Positions 56,675 to 64,000 of a stretch of 64,000 bases of DNA are shown here, in pieces. Under the pieces are notes generated by a model. The model saw only the letters and a list, made by a program, of their open reading frames with translations, did no database searches and was not told the DNA's origin. Position 1 is the stretch's first letter, and each line of letters starts with the position of its first letter. The translations under genes were made by a program, and so were the position numbers. Source of the DNA: Diphasiastrum complanatum (lineage: Eukaryota > Streptophyta > Lycopodiopsida > Lycopodiales > Lycopodiaceae); NCBI GenBank assembly GCA_029204225.1, contig CM055106.1, forward strand, positions 45,741,180 to 45,805,179, given 5' to 3'.

Positions 56675-56895
56675 AAAGTTCCAAGTGCCGTGGTACGGCA
56701 CCTGGTATGGCATGGGTGCTGTGGGTGCCATACATGAAGTTCCACGGCACCCACGACACCTATTTTTTTTCAAGCCATTTTTTAAGTGAAAAAACCAAAA
56801 AAAAAAAAAAAAAAACAGGTGCCGTACCACGTGTGCTGTGGTACGGCATCTAGTACGGTGCCTGGACCCCACGACACCTGTGCCGTGGGGTACTT
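56675..56895. repeat. Palindromic-motif repeat P4
   Basis: The arms carry gtgccgtggtacggcac (a 7-bp stem with a 3-nt loop), ggtgccatac, ccacggcacccacgacacc, then ggtgccgtaccacg, gtgctgtggtacggca and cacgacacctgtgccgtgg. Between the arms lie an 8-T run and a 19-A run (near 56,762 and 56,797). The layout matches P1-P3 but the motif is different. Confidence 0.7.
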
Positions 56896-56999
56896 TGCCT
56901 TGATGAAACATTGTTTCTCATCAAATTCAACAATCATATGTTGCTTAGTGAAAATTAAAACTCTGGTAGAGAGGCCGTCACAGTTCCAAAAACCAAAAG

Positions 57000-57440
57000 T
57001 GACGCTAGCAAGGGTTATCGGGCCGCTCCCACGCCCGAATACCCCAACTTCCTATTGCTGCTTAGAAAAAAAGCGCAGGCTGCCATTTGTGAAGACCACC
57101 CGCTGTTGTTTTTCCCTCGCTTCTTGAATGATGGATTTGCGCTGTAACCATTGGTAGTGAGTAAGATCATTATCAATGTAAACGTGAGAGCCGCGGAGAG
57201 AGCGATGCGCCCGAAGAACCGCCTGCCTATCTTGCAGAGTTTTGAATTTGACAAATAAAACCTTGGGATTAGTCTTGAGTCACCAAGCGTACTAGATGCC
57301 TGGAAGAGATAGTCCCATGCGCGATGTAAACAAAGATGTAACCTGATGCAATGTTGTACCCTCAGTAGGAAGACCCCGCAACTGCAAGTTTAACTTCTTA
57401 TCATCTCGGCGTTGTTGTTCTGCCAGGATGCCTTGTACTG
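57000..57440 (-). pseudogene. LINE ORF1-like fragment, minus strand
   Basis: The minus strand reads KVLFVKFKTLQDRQAVLRAH then SLRGSHVYIDNDLTHYQWLQ then RKSIIQEARK. This is the pattern of the L1-type ORF1 C-terminal region (..VKF....DR..VLRA...L.G..I.I..DLT...Q..R). An upstream LNLQLRGLPTEG segment fits the start of the preceding RRM-like domain. It is in a different frame register from the 57,175-57,254 stretch, so at least one frame change is present. It lies opposite in strand to the LINE RT that follows. Confidence 0.6.
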
Positions 57441-57519
57441 TGGAGTCCAAGGAGGGGGTTGCAGAAGATGGAATGGCGGTGGAGGATTTAAATGTAGAAG
57501 CCCATGTCTTACATGTCTT

Positions 57520-57780
57520 ACATGTCTTTTATCATTTTTGTACCTTATGGGGCATGTCTGTCAACCTAGGGAAACTAAGGTCTTGATTTTCAACACTAAT
57601 CGTCACGGTCTTCGCAACTATCAATTTCTATACGCTGGACAGGAGGTTGAGATTGTCACTTCTTATATCTACTTGGGAGTCTTATTCACAGCGCCATTGC
57701 TTCGCAGACTGCTTTTAAAAGGGTTATTGTCACAAGCCAGTCTCTCCAAGCTCGTGAATCCTAGAAGCCGGTGTGTAGAA
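57520..57780 (+). pseudogene. LINE reverse transcriptase C-terminal part, left piece
   Basis: The plus strand reads HFCTLWGMSVN, then in the next frame TKVLIFNTNRHGLRNYQFLY and VTSYIYLGVLFT. This is the pattern after the RT palm of L1/Tx1-like LINEs (K.K.MVFN...F.Y.G..I..V..Y.YLG..F). A frame change lies near 57,572. The sequence stops at gypsy element G and resumes at 62,197. Confidence 0.65.
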
Positions 57781-57892
57781 TGAACCTCCCAAGCATAGGC
57801 ACCCCCTCCTTAAGTCCTTCTACCTGCAATTCCCGTCAACTGGCACATGGCATCCACCTGTGGGTGATCAGTCCACTTGGCATGCCTAGCCC

Positions 57893-58206
57893 CTGTGACC
57901 TGTGAATACTGAGTGACTCATAGGGTACCACCCCCGTGCCCCGCCAAAGACCTGTGACCCTCTTGGTCACCCTGACTACTTGTTGGCTAGCATCTCGTCA
58001 CTGACGGCTAGGGTCCCGACGGTCAAGACACTCCGCATCTCTGACAACTTGTCAGGCGGCCACACCGGGTCACTGCTCGTGGCGCACCGGTTCCAACTTG
58101 GGACTGATGTACTCCTCGGTCACTAGCCCTTGCCAATACTTGGCCTCAGGCCCTCAGGTGACCGGCCGTGCCAAGGTCATGATAGAGTCGTAACTGGACT
58201 CTAACA
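57893..58206 (-). repeat. Element G 3' LTR
   Basis: It ends plus-strand ctctaaca before a purine tract on the minus strand (ggagggaaggat). It shares ctcatagggtaccacccccg, cttgtcaggcggccacaccg and gtgaccggccgtgccaaggt with the right copy. Confidence 0.8.
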
Positions 58207-58353
58207 ATCCTTCCCTCCTCTGGCAAGTCATCGGTCCTCGATGACAAACTCTCGGTAAGACTTCTGCAACGCCTGTCGCGTCTCCCAGGTAGCATCTAAC
58301 AACGGATGCCCTTTCCAGGTTACTAGACACTCTTGAAGGAGACGATTCCGCAA

Positions 58354-59397
58354 TCATCCCTCCCTTCGATCTAGGATTCTGTCTGGCCCATAACCTTTGG
58401 TGTCTTTCTCCTCAAGAGACACTAGACCTTCCACCAGGCTATCGCCATCGTGCAAACATCTCTTCAGTTTGCTAACATGGAATACTGGATGCACCTTGCA
58501 TCCTACAGGTAGCTGTAGCTTATAAGCTACTTGGCTCACCTTCTTAATAATCAACCATGGTCCACAATACTTAGGAGATAACTTGGCGCACTTTCCTGTG
58601 CGTAGCACCTTCGACTCCGAAGGGACTAGTAAACACACCCAATCTCCATTCTCAAATTCCCGATAGGTACGGTTCTCACGAGCATAACTCTCTGCCCTAG
58701 CTACAGCTTTGGACAAGTTATCTCGTGCCAACTCTAGCTTCTGCTGCATCTGAGCCAAAAACTCTACAGCACTAGGTACCCTATGCGGAATCCCTATGAT
58801 TGCAGGACTCAGTGGCCTGAAACCATAATTGAGCTCAAATGGACTCAATGCAGTGGACGCATGTCTCTTATCATTGTACGCGAACTCCAATAGCGGTAAA
58901 TGCTTTACCCAGTCTGTTTGCGTACTACTCACATATGCCCTAAGCATATCTTCCAAGATCTGATTCACTCGCTCTGTCTGACCATCCGTCTGAGGATGCT
59001 TAGAGCTACTCATCCGCAACTGTGTTCCCAGCTTGGCGAACACCTCAATCCAAAAATTTCCCGTAAAGTTGGGATCCCTATTAGAAACTATGGACTTCAG
59101 AAGACCATGTAACCTGACAATATTCTGAATAAACAACTCAGCCACTTGCAGAGCCGTGACCTTCTTGGTCGTTGCGATGAAATGAGCCATCTTGGAAAAC
59201 CTGTCTACCACTACCATAATGGAATTGAATCCATTCTGGGTCTTGGGTAGCCCAACAATAAAATCCATAGAGATGCTTTCCCACCTTCCTGTAGGTATCT
59301 CAAGTGGATGTAGCAAGCCCGGAGGACTTACTCTCTTGGCCTTGTTCACCTGACAAGCCGTGCAACGCTGGACGTACTCTCTTACATCCTGCTGCAA
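58354..59397 (-). pseudogene. Element G integrase region
   Basis: An H2C2-type end (CTACQVNKAKR) is followed by the DDE core (SMDFIVGLPKTQNGFNSIMV, SNRDPNFTGNFW, HPQTDGQTERVNQ) and the C-terminal GPWLIIKKVSQVAYKLQLP and HPVFHVSKLKRC. This is the longest integrase stretch in the window. It is followed by a chromodomain, which places the element in the chromovirus branch. Confidence 0.85.
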
Positions 59398-60209
59398 TCG
59401 TGGCTAGAAATAATGCCTTCTCAAAAGCTCACTGGTCTTATCAATACCAGGGTGCCCTGCGCAGGGACTAACATGGCATTCATGAAGTATCTTACGAAGA
59501 AGATCCTTCACGTCTGGCACGAATACTTTTCCATTTTCTCAACTACATACCTTCCTTCACGGTGTATGTCAAATAAGTACTGGTGTGTTCCTCTACGGAA
59601 GCGACAGACGAGGCTGACTCTTCCGCTTGGTCGACTAATTTGCATGCATAGGCTACACACACTGACAATGTGGGTCCTTTTGCTGAGCCCTCTTGATCTC
59701 CTCCATGAGATCACTGTCAACTACAGGCAAGCAGCGATAGTGCATCAGCGACCACATTTTCCTTTCGTCCTCGGAAGCGAATTTCCAAATGAAATTCCTG
59801 CATCAGCTCGGCCCACCGAGCTTGGTGGAATTACAAATCTGGCTGAGTGCAAAATACTTTAACGTATAATCATCTGTGTACACATAAAACTCGGCGCCGT
59901 ATAAATAATGTCTCCACACCTTGAGTGCATGTACTCACATACAGCTCTTGCTCCTGTGCGGTTATACCATCTTGGCTCAACACTACACCTACGACAATGC
60001 CACTCGCATCCGTCTGTAGGTGAAACGGTTTCTGGGTATCAACAAACTTGAGAACTGGAGCCGTGGCTAGCGCCTCCATCAAGTTCTCAAACCTGTGCTG
60101 AACTTCAGCAACCCACCGATCTACAGTGCTGTTTTTCCGTAACTGGTCCATCAAAGGAGCACTACCTTGGAATAGTTCCTAACGAATTGCCGGTAGAATT
60201 TGCAAAAAC

Positions 60210-61220
60210 TTAAGAAAGATTGTAATTGGCGTATATCGGCAGGCCTCGGCCACTTCTTAACCACAGCCACCTTGGATGGGTCAACCAAATACCCTCAGCT
60301 GTCACTACGTGACCCAAATACTCGACACGAGTCTTACACAACTCTGTCTTCTGAGCATTGGCATACAAGACAAAAGCTTGTAACTTGCCCAAAACGGTCT
60401 TGAGATGAATCTCATGCTCCTCAACCGCTCTACTAAAAACCAATATATCGTCAATAAAATTGACGACAAACTTGCCCATATAGTCTCGCAAGACATCGTT
60501 CATGAGCATCATGAACGTGGCTGGGGCATTGGTTAACCCAAATGGCATAACCAAAAATTCATAATGACCAAAACGGGTTCGGAAGGCCGTCTTCTGGACG
60601 TCTTCATCTCGAATCCATATTTGATGGTATCCACTTTTGAGATCTATCTTACTGAAAATGGTTGCACCTTGCAATGCATCCAGTAGATTATCAATCCTGG
60701 GCATCAGATACCTGTGCTTTACAGTGATCTTATTCAATCCCCTGTAATCTACACACATCTGGAAACTACCATCCTTTTTCATAACAAGTAAAATAGGAGA
60801 GGCGAAAGGTGAATAACTCGGACAGATGTACCCCAGCTTGAGATACTCCTCCAACATCTTTCTGACTTCCTCTTCCTCTTTTAGGCTCATCCTATAAGGA
60901 GGCCTACATACCGGACTTGCCCCTGGAACGAGCTCAATACGATGATCAACGTTCCGACTAGGCGGCAATCCCTCTGGCATATTACTAATTAGCACGTGTT
61001 TAAACTGCGTGCGGATGGACTTCTCCAACTCACTTGCTGGGTCACATCTAGGATGTAATGCAAATGCATGTGCACTAGGGGATGCAAAAGTAAATGAAGC
61101 TTCTTGTGGTTTATTAGTGAGTGTGCTTATCTGATTATTATCAACATAAGAATCAAAATTGGAATCAACATTCACATAGCACAACCACAAATACTGAATC
61201 TCCATTCTCTTTATTTGCAT
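60210..61220 (-). pseudogene. Element G reverse transcriptase region
   Basis: Motifs in order: [85 protein letters not shown] and VEYLGHVV. The spacing fits plant Ty3/gypsy RT from thumb-side linker to connection. Confidence 0.85.
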
Positions 61221-61884
61221 ATAGGTAACAAGAGGACCCTCAACATATGGTCTCTCCCCCTTTTAAAACATAAGACAAACCCTCATGTCCAAACTTTATA
61301 CATGCAAAAGAAAGAAAAACTATACAGGCTGCCTACTCATCGTCGCTTACTAATAAGTCTTCCAAAATCTCCTCATCCTTGTCCTTATCTTGACGCTGTT
61401 GTAAAACATGGAGCTTCATGTCCGTGCGGCGAGGACAATCTTTGACAAGATGCTTGCCAAGACAGAAGAAGCATAATCCGTCTTTCTTGGCCTTGTCCTT
61501 TTGTTCTGGACTGAGAGGAGACTTGTTGTAAGCCTGATGAGCCAAAGGAGATCCCGCCTTGCGCTTCAAATTCTGCTGCATCTGGATAGGATCCTTCTGC
61601 GAAAAGCCTTTCTGACCAGCTTGGCCAGACTTTCGCGAACCCTTCTTCTGAGGCCAGCTTGGCGCTCCAGATTCAGCCTTGGTGCGCACATTACCTTCAA
61701 AGTTGAGAGCTGTAGCAACTGCCTCTTCTAAGGTCTTGCACCCTTCATTAAGCACTGAAGGCCTCAACTCTTCACGAAGGCCAAATATGAACTTGTGGAC
61801 TACCAGCCACTCGGGAATCTTTTCCCGAATCTTGATAAGTATCTCACGATACCTGTCAGCATATTCCTGCACCATGTACTGCCT

Positions 61885-62196
61885 CTGTGACCTGTGAATA
61901 CTAAGTGACTCATAGGGTACCACCCCCGTGCCCCGCCAAAGACCTGTGACCCTCTTGGTCACCCCGACTACTTGCCGGCTAGCATCTCGTCACTGACGGC
62001 TAGGGTCCCGACGGTCAAGACACCGCATCTCTGACAACTTGTCAGGCGGCCACACCGGGTCATTGCTCGTGATGCACCGGTCCCAACTTGGGACTGATGT
62101 CCTCCTCGGTCACTGGCCCTTGTCAATACTTGGCCTCAGGCCCTCTGGTGACCGGCCGTGCCAAGGTCATGATAGAGTCGTAAGTGGACTCTAACA
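61885..62196 (-). repeat. Element G 5' LTR
   Basis: It matches 57,893-58,206 in order and ends ctctaaca directly before LINE sequence. Its inner end abuts gag-like sequence. Confidence 0.75.
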
Positions 62197-62900
62197 GTTT
62201 CATCGGGTCATTCTGCATTGGTCCAGTATGAGAGAGGTTGTACTTTAAATCATGTTTTTGATCCTTCTACTAGATGCCAGCTCTTTGCTACACGGGTCTC
62301 CAGCCATGTATGGTTTCGAGATTTGGCTACTGGGTCTTTTTCTCCGGGATTGGGCAGCTATTTCCCGTATTCAGACGAATATGTTGTCACGCATGATTCG
62401 GGCCAATTCGACTACGCCACATGATATTCTTTGCGCGGAGTTTGCCACCCCTCCCATCATTCTCGAGGGGTTTTTTCATATCATTCGCATTCAGCATATT
62501 CACTCTTCCCACCCGAATAGATATATTGCAGCCGCACTTTGCTCTTCTTTTGTTCCTGCTGCTTCGAATACCAAGATTTCATGGTACCAGCAGGTGGTGG
62601 ATTTACTACGTTCTTTGGACATGTCTGTCACGGACCTTCCATCGGGCACTAATTGGTATATTCACTGCCAGCTCTTTCACCGTTACATACAACCCACATG
62701 GGGACCCAACTCAACCGTGCCACATTTATTACCAGACACACTTTCTTTCCCTTGATCCAGCCGGTTTACCTCTGCTCCCACTGTATCTCTCACGGTCACT
62801 CTCATAGGGCTTGCGTTACCGCATTGGTTGCAAACAGCCAGTATAGCCTTCATCTCGACGTACTGTTCAGCGAACACTTCGGGCCTATTGTACTTGATCT
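62197..62900 (+). pseudogene. LINE reverse transcriptase C-terminal part, right piece
   Basis: The plus strand reads ERGCTLNHVFDPSTRCQLFA in one frame, then SPAMYGFEIWLLGL, WAAISRIQTNMLSRMIRANS and TPHDILCAEFATPPII in the next. This is the typical LINE tail (LFD.LV.P.MLYG.EIW ... W..I...Q..ML.R.L ... TP.DI..AE.G..P). It continues the piece ending near 57,780. A later HRACVTALVANSQYSLHLDV stretch near 62,800 fits the last LINE domain. At least one frame change is present; no poly-A tail was found. Confidence 0.65.
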
Positions 62901-63549
62901 CTCTTCTTCACCTGGCCCGGGTTGTGGGCATCCCTGCTTTCTCCTAGTCATCAATCCTACCTGGCCCGGATTGTGGGTGTTTCATTGTTTACATTACTTT
63001 AGTTCTCATGTACAGTTTTCTTCAGTCTGCACATGGACGATGCTCCCATGCATCTTTGTACATATGCATCTGGCTTATGCACCTATGGGTGCCCATTCAA
63101 ATGGGCCTCAGACCACCCCTTCTCTTTTGAATCTATGTTTACCATAAATGGTGACAAGTACATATTCCAAGACCTATGGCATTTTGACACAAGATAGGGT
63201 AATGTGCCTTACTCTTAGTCCATCTTGGGTTTACATATAATTGAATCTAGCTATTTTTTTAAAGAAGAAATAGGCTAAAAATAAAATTTAAGAATTGTTT
63301 TTCCTTCCAAAAGTAGCCCAACTCTAAACATTTATTTAGACACTTAATATGAGTGATTTGTTGCCCTTGAGTTTCATACAAGGTGAAAAATGCAGTTAGG
63401 ATTATATTTCTCTTGTTGTAGGTATTTTGAGTTGTCAAGTACTTCATATTCAAAATCCAAGAATTTCGCTCATATAGGAATAGGTGTGTTAATATCTAGC
63501 TTTTGATGAATTTTGGTACATTAAACTTCTAGAGTTTGTTTGGAAATAT
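62901..63549. other. No gene recognised
   Basis: A short near-repeat, cctggcccgg.ttgtgggc, occurs at 62,920 and 62,961. The rest becomes AT-rich. Nothing else can be supported. Confidence 0.4.
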
Positions 63550-63990
63550 TTGCAAAGTAGAATGTAAAGGGGTTTTGGACACATACTTGTAATTGTTACG
63601 ACTAACAACCATTTATGATACCTCAATGTCAAAATTATAGTTAATGACCATATGCTCCCCAAAAAATGAGGTGTTCCATTAAAATTGGAAGGACTCCAAT
63701 AACAAGTTTTTTGTAGAAAAAGGACTAGCTCAAAGGTGTGATTTTGGAGTTATCATAATCTTTTTTTGGTTGTGCTTTTGGTGAAATTAAAAGTAGAATA
63801 TCCATATTCCTAATTGTAATGACTAATAATCATTTATGATACCTCAATGTAAAATTTGTAGGTAACGACCTCGTGATCACAAAAAATGAGGTGTTTGCGT
63901 TAAAAGTTGGAAGACTTTAATAATAAGGGTTTTAGTTTTATAAAAAGTACTCAAATATGTGATTTTGGAGTTATCCTAAATTGTCATGGT
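63550..63990. repeat. Two-copy diverged tandem repeat, 221-bp period
   Basis: Both copies share agtagaat, taattgt.a.gactaa, catttatgatacctcaatgt, aaaaaatgaggtgtt, and tgtgattttggagttatc in the same order. Anchor words lie at 63,590 and 63,811. Confidence 0.75.
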
Positions 63991-64000
63991 GATTGCAAAT

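Larger units (their letters stand above)
57781..62196 (-). mobile_element. Element G: Ty3/gypsy chromovirus inserted in a LINE
   Basis: Minus strand. LTR copies are 57,893-58,206 (possibly extending left to about 57,781) and 61,885-62,196, differing at about 4% by eye. Parts: gag about 61,333-61,890 with knuckle CFFCLGKHLVKDC; RT about 60,210-61,100 ([29 protein letters not shown]); RNase H about 59,870-60,150; integrase about 58,354-59,397 (SKMAHFIATTKK, HPQTDGQTERVNQ); chromodomain about 58,230-58,350 (CLVTWKGHPLLDATWE). Protease and primer site were not found. It is broken, with roughly half a dozen breaks, and of middle age. Confidence 0.88.

Noticed and set aside
62653-63147. 164-codon plus-strand frame as an independent gene
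   Set aside because: It overlaps the LINE tail and lacks its own domain; the cysteine/histidine cluster is likely LINE-derived.

Overview
The window looks like nuclear DNA of a land plant with a large, repeat-rich genome. The basis is plant-type Ty1/copia and Ty3/gypsy LTR retrotransposons with initiator-Met or Asp tRNA primer sites, chromodomain-bearing gypsy integrases, a BED-finger hAT transposase with short phased GT-AG introns, LINE fragments, and long CT, CACACG and CA microsatellites. No host gene, rRNA, tRNA gene or CRISPR array could be supported. Nothing seen fixes the species; a seed-free plant is a guess only.

Layout. 1-12,420 is AT-rich, old mosaic: LTR-like remnants, a two-copy 215-bp tandem repeat, a gypsy fragment, a tRNA-Asp primer site with its LTR, gag and integrase scraps, and a plus-strand copia LTR. 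12,423-26,000 is a stack of copia elements. A minus-strand element (B) is interleaved with plus-strand pieces (A), and a younger copia (N, 20,576-25,327) sits in the 5' LTR of B with a 5-bp target duplication. 26,628-28,207 is another copia 3' end. 30,046-33,568 holds a minus-strand hAT transposase gene (hAT1) with five exons whose phases all agree. 34,430-35,018 has palindromic repeats and a compound microsatellite.

35,240-50,745 is a minus-strand gypsy pair. D carries recognisable pol. E shares an LTR with D but carries an unrecognised segment where pol should be. A non-autonomous copia element (H, 44,913-50,642) with an 846-codon ORF is inserted in the outer LTR of E. 50,746-52,342 is a decayed second hAT (hAT2) cut by that LTR. 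53,400-56,563 holds gypsy (F) and copia remnants. 57,000-62,900 is LINE sequence split by a gypsy element (G) with 312-314-bp LTR copies. The right end is AT-rich with a 221-bp tandem repeat.

The most interesting items are the two non-autonomous LTR elements with unassigned internal coding (H and E), the spliced hAT gene, and four loci that combine clusters of self-complementary motifs with homopolymer A/T tracts, two of them upstream of the two hAT BED exons. All statements come from reading the sequence by eye; no database search was run. LTR elements are treated as fossils.
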